Shown here: positions 1 through 8,078 of the stretch, piece by piece
Layout: the number at the start of each line of letters is the position of its first letter
How positions within the stretch are numbered: the first letter of the stretch is position 1
Translations under genes and position numbers: made by a program
Source: Lysobacter sp.
Lineage (GTDB): Bacteria; Pseudomonadota; Gammaproteobacteria; Xanthomonadales; Xanthomonadaceae
Direction of reading: 5' to 3'
Assembly (NCBI GenBank): GCA_019634715.1
Contig: JAHCAU010000019.1
Span: forward strand, 36,041-100,040
DNA length: 64,000 nucleotides
Notes under the pieces: model-generated
What the model was told of the DNA's origin: nothing
Databases searched by the model: none
What the model saw: only the letters and a program-made list of their open reading frames with translations

Positions 1-1
1 G

Positions 2-727
2 TCGAAATCGAAGAACAACGGCGTCGATCCGCAGGCGATGGTCGACCGCTTCGGCGCCGACACCGTGCGCCTGTTCTCGATGTTCGCCGCGCCGCCGGAG
101 CAGTCGCTGGAGTGGAACGAGGCCGGCGTCGAAGGCATGTCGCGCTTCCTGCGCCGCTTCTGGCGCGAAGTGACCACGCACGCGTCGCAGCCGGATCACC
201 CGGAGGTCGACGTCGCCGCGCTGAATGCCGCGCAGAAGACGATGCGCCGCCAGCTGCACGAGGCGATCCAGAAGGTCGGCGACGACTACGGCCGCCGCTA
301 CAGCTTCAATACCGCGATCGCGGCGCTGATGGAACTGCTCAACCATGTCGCGAAGTTCGACGACATGAGCGAACAGGGCCGGGCGGTGCGTCACGAGACC
401 CTGCAGACCATGGTCCTGCTGCTCAGCCCGGTGACGCCGCATGTCTGCCATCACCTGTGGCAGGTGCTGGGCAACGCCGAGACCCTGCTGGAGGACGTGC
501 CCTTCCCGCAGGCCGATCCCGCGGCGCTGGTGCGCGACGCGGTGACGCTGGCGGTGCAGGTCAACGGCAAGCTGCGCGGCACGATCGAAGTCGGTGTGCA
601 GACGCCGAAGGACGAGATCGAAGCCCTGGCCCTGGCCGAACCGAACGTGCTCAAGTTCATGGAGGGCATGGCGGTGAAGAAGATCATCGTGGTGCCCGGC
701 AAGATCGTGAACATCGTCGCGGGGTGA
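2..727 (+). CDS. leuS: Leucyl-tRNA synthetase, C-terminal part (cut by window edge)
   Basis: This is the 3' part of leucyl-tRNA synthetase, which charges tRNA-Leu with leucine in the cytoplasm. The reading frame is open from base 2 and begins inside the class I signature, reading SKSKNNGVDPQ (the end of KMSKS). The anticodon-binding domain follows (RFLRRFWREV, then HEAIQKVGDDYGRRYSFNTAIA), and the C-terminal domain ends VVPGKIVNIVAG, typical of bacterial LeuRS. About 241 residues are visible out of a family length of roughly 860-880. It is followed by lptE, holA and nadD, a conserved gammaproteobacterial order. The identification is firm; only the missing 5' end is unknown. Confidence 0.96.
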   Translation, partial: SKSKNNGVDPQAMVDRFGADTVRLFSMFAAPPEQSLEWNEAGVEGMSRFLRRFWREVTTHASQPDHPEVDVAALNAAQKTMRRQLHEAIQKVGDDYGRRYSFNTAIAALMELLNHVAKFDDMSEQGRAVRHETLQTMVLLLSPVTPHVCHHLWQVLGNAETLLEDVPFPQADPAALVRDAVTLAVQVNGKLRGTIEVGVQTPKDEIEALALAEPNVLKFMEGMAVKKIIVVPGKIVNIVAG

Positions 728-803
728 ATGCCGCATGCCTTCGGCGGGCCGCGCGCCCGCCGCTCGGCTTGCCCGCCGCGCGCCCCTCCCTCAGACTTCG
801 CCC

Positions 804-1307
804 ATGACCAGACTCCGCATCGCCCTTGGCCTCCTGCTCGTCCTGTCCACCGCCGGTTGCGGCTTCCACCTGCGCAATGCGCTGGAGTTGCCGACCGATC
901 TCGGCCCGGTCGAGGTGTCCGCGCAGGACCGGTACAGCCCGCTGGCCTCCTCGCTCGCCCGTGCGCTGGAACGCGCCGGTGCGGTGCCCGCCGCCGCCGG
1001 CGACCAGGCGACGAAGCTGGAGGTGCTGTCCGAGAAGTGGGCCGATATCCCGATCGCCGTCGACACCCTCGGTCGCGCCCAGGAGTACAGCCTGCGCTAT
1101 GCGGTCGTGTTCCGCCTGAGCCGCGCCGACGGCAGCGTGATCGTGCCGCAGCAGGCGGTGGAGCTGTCGCGCGACTACATCGCGCCGCCGAGCGATTCCG
1201 TCGGCAGCGGCAGCGAACGCGAACTGCTGGTCGGCGAGATGCGTCGCGAGATGAGCGCGTCGATCCTGCGTCGCATCGACGCCGCGCTGCGCGGGACGCG
1301 TTCCTGA
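804..1307 (+). CDS. lptE: LPS-assembly lipoprotein LptE
   Basis: LptE is an outer-membrane lipoprotein that plugs the LptD barrel and helps insert lipopolysaccharide into the outer leaflet. The 167-aa product has a signal peptide (MTRLRIALGLLLVLSTAGC) with lipobox STAGC, then GFHLRNALELP, the classic LptE start after the lipidated Cys. The family core (RYSPLASSLARALERAG, then FRLSRADGSVIVPQQ) and length fit. An in-frame start 69 bp upstream would put 23 Arg/Pro-rich residues before the signal peptide, so the ATG at 804 is preferred. It lies 76 bp after leuS and 34 bp before holA, in the usual leuS-lptE-holA-nadD cluster. Confidence 0.93.
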   Translation: MTRLRIALGLLLVLSTAGCGFHLRNALELPTDLGPVEVSAQDRYSPLASSLARALERAGAVPAAAGDQATKLEVLSEKWADIPIAVDTLGRAQEYSLRYAVVFRLSRADGSVIVPQQAVELSRDYIAPPSDSVGSGSERELLVGEMRREMSASILRRIDAALRGTRS

Positions 1308-1341
1308 GCCGCATGTCGCGGCCCCGACGCGTGGTCACGTC

Positions 1342-2400
1342 ATGGAACTGACGCCGGAACGCCTGATCGCGCAACTGCCGAACGAGCCGCTGCGTCCCGT
1401 CTACCTGATCGCCGGCCCCGAGCCGCTGCGCGTGCTGGAGGCCGCCGATGCCGTGCGCGCCCGGGCCCGCGCCGAGGGCATCGACGAGCGCGAGGTCTTC
1501 GATGCCGATGGCCGCGATGCCGACTGGAATCGCCTCGTGCAGAGCTTCGGCGCGATGAGCCTGTTCGCCTCGCGGCGGCTGATCGAAGTGCGCATGCCTT
1601 CGGCCAAGCCCGGCAAGGAAGGCGCCGAGGTCATCTCCGGGTTCTGCGCGCAGCTGCCGCAGGACGTGGTGCTGCTGATCACCGGCGACGACTGGAGCCG
1701 CCAGCACGGCGGCAAGTGGAGCGAGGCGGTGGCCCGCGTCGGCCATCACGCCATCGCCTGGACGCTCAAGCCGCACGAACTGACCGAGTGGGTCGAGCGC
1801 CGCCTGCGCGCGCGCGGCCTGCGCGCCGATCGCGATGCCGTCGAGCGGCTGGTCGAGCGCGTCGAAGGCAACCTGCTCGCGGCGGGACAGGAGATCGACA
1901 AGCTCGCCTTGCTCTCCGACGGCCAGCCGATCGACCTGGCGCGGATGGAGTCCTACGTGGCCGATGCCGCGCGCTTCGACATCTTCCGCCTGCTCGACGC
2001 CGCATTGAACGGGCAGGGCGCGCATGCGCTGCGCATGCTCCACGGCCTGCGCGCCGAGGGCGAGGCGGTGCCGGCGCTGATGGGCATGCTGGTGATGGAA
2101 CTGCAGCGCGTCGCCGCGCTGGCCCGCGTGAACGCGAAGGGCGGCAACCTGGCCAACGAGTTCAAGGCACAGCGGGTCTGGGATTCGAAGCAGGCGGTGT
2201 ATCGCCGCGCCCTGCAGCGCCACGACGCCGCGCGCTGGGAGGCCCTGCTCGCCGAGGCCGGCAAGGTCGACCGCATCGCCAAGGGCCGCCCGCGCATCGG
2301 CGAGGAGCCTGCGGACGCCTGGCTGGCCCTGGAGCGCCTGCTGCTGGCGATGGCCGAACCGCGCGGCATGCAGTTGCTGGCGAAGCGGGCGGGCGGCTGA
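1342..2400 (+). CDS. holA: DNA polymerase III subunit delta
   Basis: HolA is the delta subunit of the clamp loader, which opens the beta sliding clamp. The 352-aa product has the expected N-terminal domain (LTPERLIAQLPNEPLRPVYLIAGPEPL), the LFASRRLIEVRMP beta-interaction region near residue 75 and the LAGQEIDKLALL-like helices (here LLAAGQEIDKLALLSDG) near residue 180. Length matches the family (about 340). Its TGA overlaps the nadD ATG by one base (TGATG at 2398-2402), indicating translational coupling. Confidence 0.95.
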   Translation: MELTPERLIAQLPNEPLRPVYLIAGPEPLRVLEAADAVRARARAEGIDEREVFDADGRDADWNRLVQSFGAMSLFASRRLIEVRMPSAKPGKEGAEVISGFCAQLPQDVVLLITGDDWSRQHGGKWSEAVARVGHHAIAWTLKPHELTEWVERRLRARGLRADRDAVERLVERVEGNLLAAGQEIDKLALLSDGQPIDLARMESYVADAARFDIFRLLDAALNGQGAHALRMLHGLRAEGEAVPALMGMLVMELQRVAALARVNAKGGNLANEFKAQRVWDSKQAVYRRALQRHDAARWEALLAEAGKVDRIAKGRPRIGEEPADAWLALERLLLAMAEPRGMQLLAKRAGG

Positions 2401-3122
2401 TGCTGCCCGGTTACCCGCAGCCCGGCGCCCTGTCCAAGCCGCTGCGCGTGTTCTACGGTGGCACCTTCGACCCGGTGCACAACGGCCACCTGGCCATCGC
2501 CCGCGCCGCGCGCGAGGCGCTGGGCACCACGGTCTGGCTGATGCCCGCCGCCGACCCGCCTCATCGCGAGACCCCGGGCGCGAAGGCCGAGGATCGCGCC
2601 GCGATGCTCGATCTGGCCATCGAGGGCCAGGCCGGCCTGCGCGTGGACCGCCGGGAGCTCGACCGGGCCAAGGCCGGCGACGAACCGAGCTACACCATCG
2701 ACACCCTGCGCGAACTGCGCGCCAAGTTCGGCGAAGATGCGCCGATCGCCTTCGTCATCGGCGCCGACAGCCTGCATGGGCTGGCGACGTGGAAAGAGCC
2801 GCAGGCCCTGCTCGCCGGGGCGCACTGGGTGGTCGCGGAGCGTCCGGGCAGCGCGCTCGACGAGCACCTGCCGCCGGCTTCGGCGCGCCTCGTCGCCGGG
2901 CGCTGGACGCTGGATGCCAACGCGCTGCGCACGGCGCCCGGCGGCAAGGTCCTGCGCCTGCGCCAGCCGCTGCATCCCGAATCCGCCAGCCAGATCCGGC
3001 GCCGGATCGCGGCCGGCGAGACCTGGCACCACCTGCTGCCGCTGCCCGTCGCGCGCTACATCGTAGAGCGTGGCCTGTACGGCGCGACGCCCATCGTGCT
3101 GCCGCCGGCGCCGCCGCGTTGA
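2400..3122 (+). CDS. nadD: Nicotinate-nucleotide adenylyltransferase
   Basis: NadD joins nicotinate mononucleotide with ATP to give deamido-NAD, a step in NAD synthesis. The 240-aa protein carries the nucleotidyltransferase motif GGTFDPVHNGH at residues 20-30 and the C-terminal HPESASQIRRRIAAGE, equivalent to the family ISSTxIR motif. The start ATG overlaps the holA stop, and a longer in-frame reading upstream runs antisense-like through holA and is not credible. It is followed by rsfS 87 bp downstream, the usual nadD-rsfS pairing. Confidence 0.95.
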   Translation: MLPGYPQPGALSKPLRVFYGGTFDPVHNGHLAIARAAREALGTTVWLMPAADPPHRETPGAKAEDRAAMLDLAIEGQAGLRVDRRELDRAKAGDEPSYTIDTLRELRAKFGEDAPIAFVIGADSLHGLATWKEPQALLAGAHWVVAERPGSALDEHLPPASARLVAGRWTLDANALRTAPGGKVLRLRQPLHPESASQIRRRIAAGETWHHLLPLPVARYIVERGLYGATPIVLPPAPPR

Positions 3123-3176
3123 GGTCCCGGCACCCGTCCGTCCGTCGCCCCGCCCGGGCCGCGGGTGGTCATCGCC

Positions 3177-3182
3177 TATAAT
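3177..3182 (+). promoter_or_regulatory. Candidate -10 element for rsfS
   Basis: A perfect TATAAT lies between nadD and rsfS in very GC-rich surroundings. It predicts a transcription start near 3189, about 21 bp before the TTG at 3210 and its GAGG Shine-Dalgarno. No good -35 is visible 17 bp upstream. It would let rsfS be transcribed independently of nadD, and it argues against the upstream in-frame GTG at 3165, which precedes the promoter. Confidence 0.5.
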
Positions 3183-3209
3183 CCCGGCCAGTTTCCGCGA
3201 GGATCGCTC

Positions 3210-3611
3210 TTGAGCAACAGCAACAATGCGCACGTCATCAAGACCGTGCTGCCCCAACCCGCCCCTTCCGTCGACGCCATGCTCGAGCAGGTGCGCGCCG
3301 GCGTCGAGGACCTGAAGGCCAAGGACGTGGTCGAGATCGACGTCCGCGGCAAGACCAGCGTCTGCGACTGGATCGTCATCGCCTCGGGCACGTCCACCCG
3401 CCACGTCAAGTCGATCGCCGACGAAGTGGTGCGCAAGGTCAAGACGCTCGACGTCCTGCCGCTGGGCGTGGAAGGCGAGCGCGAGGCCGAATGGGTGCTC
3501 GTCGACCTCGGCGATGTCGTGGTCCACGTCATGCTGCCGCGCGTGCGCGAGTTCTATGCGCTGGAGCGGCTGTGGACGGTGGGCGACCAGCCGCCGGAAG
3601 ACGAGGCCTGA
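3210..3611 (+). CDS. rsfS: Ribosome silencing factor RsfS
   Basis: RsfS binds ribosomal protein L14 and blocks 30S-50S joining, lowering translation when nutrients are short. The core reads KDVVEIDVRGKTSVCDWIV, then IASGTSTRHVKSIADEV, GVEGEREAEWVLVDLGDVVV and HVMLPRVREFYALERLW, the full DUF143 signature. The preferred start is TTG at 3210, preceded by GAGG at a good distance; it gives 133 aa with a short extension (LSNSNNAHVIKTVLPQPA) before the domain. Transcription probably starts at the TATAAT at 3177. In many relatives rlmH follows directly; here it is 3.7 kb away, after the YbjQ, PhoX and DASS genes. Confidence 0.94.
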   Translation: MSNSNNAHVIKTVLPQPAPSVDAMLEQVRAGVEDLKAKDVVEIDVRGKTSVCDWIVIASGTSTRHVKSIADEVVRKVKTLDVLPLGVEGEREAEWVLVDLGDVVVHVMLPRVREFYALERLWTVGDQPPEDEA

Positions 3612-3615
3612 GCGC

Positions 3616-3960
3616 ATGCAGCGCGTCCAGGTCACCACCGCCTTCGAACTGCCCGGCCAGACCCTCCTGAGGAATTTCGGCGTGGTCCGTGGCCTGACCG
3701 TGCGTTCGCGCTCGGTGGTCGGCAACTTCTTCGCCGGCATCCAGACCATCTTCGGCGGCGACATCAGCCTGTATCGCGAGTTGTGCGAACAGGCGCGCCG
3801 CGATGCCTTCGACCAGATGTGCCGCGAGGCGGATCGCCTCGGCGCCAACGCCATCATCGGCGTGCGTTACGACGCCACCGAAGTGATGGCCGGCGTCACC
3901 GAGGTGCTGTGCTACGGCACGGCGGTGCGCGTGAGCGAACTCCCGCCGCCGCTGGCCTGA
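3616..3960 (+). CDS. YbjQ/DUF74 family protein
   Basis: The 114-aa product is a YbjQ-like (DUF74, heavy-metal-binding-domain annotated) protein, usually a small oligomeric cytosolic protein of unclear role. Visible signature: TTAFELPGQTLLRNFGVVRG, GNFFAGIQTIFGGDISLY, then EADRLGANAIIGVRYDATEV and CYGTAV. The ATG at 3616 lies 5 bp after the rsfS stop, so the two are probably co-transcribed; a longer in-frame start lies inside rsfS and is unlikely. Name is by family only; I cannot assign a function. Confidence 0.85.
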   Translation: MQRVQVTTAFELPGQTLLRNFGVVRGLTVRSRSVVGNFFAGIQTIFGGDISLYRELCEQARRDAFDQMCREADRLGANAIIGVRYDATEVMAGVTEVLCYGTAVRVSELPPPLA

Positions 3961-3979
3961 ATCGTCTTGTTCGATGCCA

Positions 3980-4005
3980 CGGGCCGCGCATCCCTGCGCG
4001 GCCCG
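3980..4005. terminator. Hairpin between convergent genes
   Basis: A perfect 10-bp stem (CGGGCCGCGC, loop ATCCCT, GCGCGGCCCG) sits between the convergent YbjQ and PhoX genes. There is no strong T-run on either side, so it may act as a weak bidirectional terminator. Confidence 0.5.
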
Positions 4006-4018
4006 TCGCTACGCCTGC

Positions 4019-5590
4019 TTACAGCGGCCCCTTCCACCACGGCCCGGTGATCGCCAGGGTGATGCCCGGCGACTGCAGGTTCACGAACAGCGTGCGCCCG
4101 AACGGGTCCCAGCACGCGCCGCAGAATTCGCTGTCGCGGTAATCGCCTTCGGCCACCGTCTTGCCTGCGTTCGCGATCTGCGTCGAGGTCAGCTCGACGT
4201 CGTTCTTCGCGAAATGGAAGCACTGGCCGTCGCGGGTCAGGCCGACCAGGCGCGAGCCGTTGCCGTTGCCGTCCGGGCTTTCGCCGCCGTCCTCGCACAG
4301 CACCACGCCGCCGCGCGGGCTGACCGTGACGTTGTCGGGATTGTTCGCCGCGAGCTGATTGCCGCTGACGAACAGCGCGGTCATGCGCATCTGCGCCAGA
4401 TCCAGCACCCACACCGCACCTTCGCCGCGACCGCGACGCCCACGATCGTCGACACCGGTGCTGGTGTCGACGATGAACAGCTTGCCGTGCGCGTACCAGA
4501 TGCCTTCGCCGCGGCTCATGCGCAGCGCGCCCGCGCTCCAGGCCTGCGCGAAGGGGCCGCTGAGGGTTTCACCGGCGGAGATGTCGGGGAAACCGGCGGG
4601 CGCGACGATGCCGTCGAGATCCGGATCGGGTACGTCCACCCACTCCAGCGCGTAGCTGTCGCCGATCGACGCGACGATCAGGTCGGCATTGGCCTTGCCC
4701 TTCACCCGTGCCGCCTGCAGGCGGCCGCCGCCTTCGAGCGCGCCCGGGCGCGGGCGACGGTCGTGCGGGATGTAGCGGTACAGGCCGGACTTGTTGCGAT
4801 CGTCCTCGGTCAGGTACACGAAGCCGGTGATCGGGTCGATGGCCACGGCCTCGTGGCTGAAGCGGCCCATGCCGACGATCGGCGTCGGCCGGGTCAGCTC
4901 GGCGCGCGGGTTCACCTCGAATACATAGCCGTGCCTGCGCCCGGTCGACGAGATGGCGTTGGTCTTGATCTCCTCGCAGGTCAGCCAGGTGCCCCAGGGA
5001 GTCGGGCCGCCGGCGCAGTTGACCAGGGTGCCGCCGAGGCTGGCTTCCGCACCCAGCCATTCGCCGTCGCGATACCACAGGTTGGTGGTGCCGCCGCCGG
5101 ACAGCGCACCGCTGCCGCCGCCGATGTCGCCGCGGTCGTAGATGGCCGGCGCCTGGATCTGCGTGCCGGCGCCGCGCTCGTGGTTGCGCACCAGCACCAG
5201 CGCCGGGCCGCGGCCCTTGCAGATGCCCGGGTGGTCGAACTGGAAGCCGAAGCGGCCATGGCCGCGCATCGTCGCCATGCCGTCGTGGCGGTCGGGCGTG
5301 GGCTGGCCGTCGCTCATGCGGTCGCCGCTCCAGCCGTAGCTGGCGTAGCGAAAGCCCGGCGGCAGGCGCAGCAGGGGCAGGCCGGTGCTGTCGTCCTTCA
5401 CCGGCGCCAGCGGGCCGTAGGGATTGGGGATCGGCGCGAGGCGGGTGGGGTCGCCCAGGGTGCGGGCCTCGGCCTGGCGCGCATGCAGCGCGCCGAGCGC
5501 GCCGGTGGCGCCCAGCGCCATCGCGGCCGCGGAGCCCTTCACGAGGCTGCGGCGGAGGTCGTCGATGGTGTCCTTCTCGATCGTGGTCAT
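4019..5590 (-). CDS. phoX: PhoX-family alkaline phosphatase (DUF839), Tat-exported
   Basis: The 523-aa product belongs to the PhoX/DUF839 family of periplasmic phosphatases that use Ca and Fe cofactors to release phosphate from organic esters. The start has a twin-arginine signal (RRSLVKGSAAAMALGATGA, about residues 11-40). Further on are GYSWGxR-like YASYGWSGDRM, VRNHERG, GGTTNLW, FSHEAVAIDP and YLTEDDR, typical of the family. The ATG at 5590 is chosen because a longer reading would put 29 residues before the Tat signal and cross the Pho box. That Pho box about 60 bp upstream indicates PhoB control, as expected for phoX. Phosphatase activity is inferred from family. Confidence 0.88.
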   Translation of the reverse strand: MTTIEKDTIDDLRRSLVKGSAAAMALGATGALGALHARQAEARTLGDPTRLAPIPNPYGPLAPVKDDSTGLPLLRLPPGFRYASYGWSGDRMSDGQPTPDRHDGMATMRGHGRFGFQFDHPGICKGRGPALVLVRNHERGAGTQIQAPAIYDRGDIGGGSGALSGGGTTNLWYRDGEWLGAEASLGGTLVNCAGGPTPWGTWLTCEEIKTNAISSTGRRHGYVFEVNPRAELTRPTPIVGMGRFSHEAVAIDPITGFVYLTEDDRNKSGLYRYIPHDRRPRPGALEGGGRLQAARVKGKANADLIVASIGDSYALEWVDVPDPDLDGIVAPAGFPDISAGETLSGPFAQAWSAGALRMSRGEGIWYAHGKLFIVDTSTGVDDRGRRGRGEGAVWVLDLAQMRMTALFVSGNQLAANNPDNVTVSPRGGVVLCEDGGESPDGNGNGSRLVGLTRDGQCFHFAKNDVELTSTQIANAGKTVAEGDYRDSEFCGACWDPFGRTLFVNLQSPGITLAITGPWWKGPL

Positions 5591-5649
5591 CGTCTGTCCT
5601 GGCGGGAAGCGGGGGAGCCCGCACGCTAGGACGCGGATGTCACCGCCGC

Positions 5650-5667
5650 GTGACGGCGAGGTGACAG
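5650..5667 (-). promoter_or_regulatory. Pho box upstream of phoX
   Basis: On the minus strand this reads CTGTCAC-CTCG-CCGTCAC: two 7-bp direct repeats separated by 4 bp, the architecture of the PhoB site (consensus CTGTCAT-N4-CTGTCAT). Further TGTCAC-type half sites in the opposite orientation flank it at the same 11-bp period (5639-5644 and 5672-5677). It sits about 60 bp before the phoX start. The match to consensus and the phosphatase downstream support each other. Confidence 0.7.
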
Positions 5668-5689
5668 CCGATGTCACCGCTCAGCCAGG

Positions 5690-5764
5690 CGTCGAGCCGG
5701 CGCGGCTCAAGCCGGCCGGGTTGAGTCCAGCGAGGTTCAGTCCAGCGAGGTTCACCCCAGCACC
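5690..5764. repeat. Degenerate 15-bp tandem repeat
   Basis: About five imperfect 15-bp units, the clearest being GTTGAGTCCAGCGAG, GTTCAGTCCAGCGAG and GTTCACCCCAGCACC (5720-5764). The array covers the last codons and stop of the DASS gene and the adjacent spacer. In another minus-strand frame it would read NLAGLNLAGLNPAGL, resembling pentapeptide repeats, but no gene starts in that frame. Confidence 0.7.
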
Positions 5765-7254
5765 ACCGGTGCCAGCCATTCGCCCGCGATCGTGGTCGCG
5801 ACGATGCCGAACAGGTTCAGCCACAACCCGACGCGGATCATCTGCCGGATGTTCACCGCGCCGGTGCCGTAGGCGATGGCGTTGGGCGCGGTGCCGGCGG
5901 GCATCATGAAGGCCAGGCTGGCCGACATCGAGGCGGTGAACACCAGCACCAGCGGCGGCAGGCCGGTCGCGACGGACACCGCGCCGACCACCGGCAGGAA
6001 CGCCGCCAGCGTGGCCACGTTCGACATGAATTCCGAGGCGAACACGGTCAGCGCCGCCAGCAGCAACAGCACCAGGATCGGCGGCAGCATGCGCATGCCC
6101 GACAGCGCATCGCCCAGCCAGCCGCTGACGCCGTGCGCTTCCATCGCCGCGGCCACGCTCAGGCCGCCGCCGAACAGCAGGGCCACGCCCCAGGGAATGC
6201 GTTCGGCGGTCTTCCAGTCCAGCAGCCGCCGCGTCGGCCGCGCGGCGTCGCCGGACGGGATCGCGAACAGCACCAGCGCCCCGGCGATCGCGATCACCGT
6301 GTCGTTCAGACCCGACAGCGCATCGATCTTCTTCAGCAGCGGCGCGGTCATCCACGCCAGCGCGACCAGCGCGAACACCGCCAGCACGCGTCGCTCGGGC
6401 CTGGACATCGGGCCGAGCGCGCGCCGCCGCGCGTCGAGCAGGCGCGCGACCTCCGGACTGGCCTCGCGTCCGCGCAAGGGCCGCGACAGCAGCCACCAGC
6501 ACGCCAGCAGCATGACCAGGGTCAGGGGCAGGGCGATGATCATCCACTGCGCGAAGCCGAGATCCAGGCCTTCCTTGCGCAGGTAGCCCATCGCGACCAG
6601 GTTGGTCGGCGACCCGACCGGCGTGCCGATGCCGCCGATCGAGGCGCCGTAGGCCACCATCAGCACCAGCGCGGCGGTCAGCGGCGCCGCCTGTTCGCGG
6701 TCCTGGCCGCTGGAATGCGCGATCGCCTGGGCCACGCCCAGCGCCATCGGCACCAGCATCATCGTGGTCGCGGTGTTCGAGATCCACATCGACAGCGCGC
6801 AGGCGGCGAGCGCGAAGCTGCCGACCAGGGCCACCGGGCGCGTGCCGACCGCCGCGATCATCGCCAGCGCGATGCGTTCGTGCAGCCGCCAGTGCTCGAT
6901 CGCCACCGCGATGATGAAGCCACCGATGAACAGGAACACGATCGGGTCGGCGTAGGCACCGGTGGCACCAGCCATCGGCACGATCCCGCACAGCGGCAGC
7001 CAGACCATCGGCAGCAGCGACGTGGCGGCGATCGGCACCGGTTCGGTCACCCACCAGACCACCATCCACGCCAGCAGCGCCAGCGTCTGCCAGCCCGGCG
7101 TCGGCAGGCCCTCGGGGGCGTCGACCAGCAGCATCAGCAGGGCGAGCCCGGGGCCGAGCAGGGCGCCGATCCTCGCGCCGAGCGGGCCGATGCCGGTGGC
7201 TTCGGCGGGCACTTCGGCGCGGGCAGGGGGCGTGTTCGATGCGGCGTCGGTCAT
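5752..7254 (-). CDS. SLC13/DASS family sodium:dicarboxylate/anion symporter
   Basis: A 500-aa inner-membrane transporter of the divalent anion:sodium symporter family. It has about 12 hydrophobic segments and the two Na-binding hairpin motifs: ISNTATTMMLVPMALG in the first half and FMSNVATLAAFLPVVG in the second. Substrates of relatives include succinate, citrate, sulfate and phosphate; the sequence does not decide which. The ATG at 7254 is preferred over the start 75 bp upstream, whose extra residues are Arg/Pro-rich. It lies upstream of phoX on the same strand with a 161-bp gap containing the Pho box, so the two are probably separate transcripts. Confidence 0.88.
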   Translation of the reverse strand: MTDAASNTPPARAEVPAEATGIGPLGARIGALLGPGLALLMLLVDAPEGLPTPGWQTLALLAWMVVWWVTEPVPIAATSLLPMVWLPLCGIVPMAGATGAYADPIVFLFIGGFIIAVAIEHWRLHERIALAMIAAVGTRPVALVGSFALAACALSMWISNTATTMMLVPMALGVAQAIAHSSGQDREQAAPLTAALVLMVAYGASIGGIGTPVGSPTNLVAMGYLRKEGLDLGFAQWMIIALPLTLVMLLACWWLLSRPLRGREASPEVARLLDARRRALGPMSRPERRVLAVFALVALAWMTAPLLKKIDALSGLNDTVIAIAGALVLFAIPSGDAARPTRRLLDWKTAERIPWGVALLFGGGLSVAAAMEAHGVSGWLGDALSGMRMLPPILVLLLLAALTVFASEFMSNVATLAAFLPVVGAVSVATGLPPLVLVFTASMSASLAFMMPAGTAPNAIAYGTGAVNIRQMIRVGLWLNLFGIVATTIAGEWLAPVVLG

Positions 7255-7319
7255 GGCGGAGCGGCGTCCCTGTGCGGCGGTCCGCGCATGGTACAGGCGC
7301 GATGGCGGCGGCCGGCCGC

Positions 7320-7325
7320 TACCAT
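7320..7325 (+). promoter_or_regulatory. Candidate -10 for leaderless rlmH
   Basis: TACCAT ends exactly six bases before the rlmH ATG at 7332, so a transcript from it would begin at the start codon. No Shine-Dalgarno is visible. The same spacing is seen before maf and trhO. The match to TATAAT is only 4 of 6. Confidence 0.3.
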
Positions 7326-7331
7326 GCACGC

Positions 7332-7802
7332 ATGAAAGCCCGCCTCATCGCCGTCGGCGAACGCGCCCCGTCCTGGGTCGCCGAAGGATTCGCCGAATAC
7401 CGCAAGCGCCTGTCGCACTGGCTGCCGCTGGACCTGGTTGAGATCGAGCCCGGCCTGCGCGGCAAGGGCCGCGATGCCGTCCGCGCCACCGCCGACGAGG
7501 GCGCGCGGGTGCTCGCGGCGCTGCCGAAGTCCGCGCACGTGGTCGCCCTCGACGGCCGAGGCCGCATGCACAGTTCCGAACAGCTGGCGCAGCGGCTGGA
7601 GCACTGGCGCAACGGCGGCCGCGACCTGGCGTTCCTGATGGGCGGCCCGGAAGGGCATGCGCCCGAGGTCATCGCCCGCGCCGACGAGCACTGGTCGCTC
7701 GGCCCGCTGACCCTGCCGCACATGCTGGTCCGCCTGGTGCTGGCGGAGCAGCTGTACCGGGCCGCCGCCCTGCTGGCGAACCATCCCTACCATCGCGCCT
7801 GA
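7332..7802 (+). CDS. rlmH: 23S rRNA (pseudouridine1915-N3)-methyltransferase RlmH
   Basis: RlmH is a SPOUT methyltransferase that methylates pseudouridine 1915 in helix 69 of 23S rRNA, using SAM, on 70S ribosomes. The 156-aa product has the whole signature: MKARLIAVGER, VALDGRGRMHSSEQLAQRL, FLMGGPEGH and the knotted C-terminus SLGPLTLPHMLVRLVLAEQL ending ANHPYHRA. The start at 7332 matches the family N-terminus; the longer in-frame reading overlaps the divergent DASS gene. No ribosome binding site is visible upstream, so it may be leaderless. Confidence 0.96.
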   Translation: MKARLIAVGERAPSWVAEGFAEYRKRLSHWLPLDLVEIEPGLRGKGRDAVRATADEGARVLAALPKSAHVVALDGRGRMHSSEQLAQRLEHWRNGGRDLAFLMGGPEGHAPEVIARADEHWSLGPLTLPHMLVRLVLAEQLYRAAALLANHPYHRA

Positions 7803-8078
7803 GGTCTCGCCCGGTCGTCGCGGTTGTCGTCCCGGCTCGAAAACGTGATGATCGTCGCGCGTGTCCCGTGTTCCATCTCGCGCGGATGGCGCCAATCATC
7901 GATTGCGCCGGATCATGGCGACGAGGGTCACGGTTTTCCTCGCCATTCGCTGGCTTCATGCGCCCGTTGCTGCACTGCCGCAGCCGTGTCCGGATCGCCC
8001 CCGCGGCCCTGAGACGTCCCGTTCCGAACGAGATCCGGCGCGCCACCTGCGCGACCCGGGCCAGAGGTGATCCCCCCC

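Noticed and set aside
1953..3857. 634-aa minus-strand frame over holA, nadD and rsfS
   Set aside because: It covers three well-supported plus-strand genes and has no domain of its own.
5681..5754. Pentapeptide-like NLAGLNLAGLNPAGL reading on the minus strand
   Set aside because: It arises only from the 15-bp tandem DNA repeat in a frame that lies out of phase with the DASS gene; too short for a pentapeptide-repeat protein.
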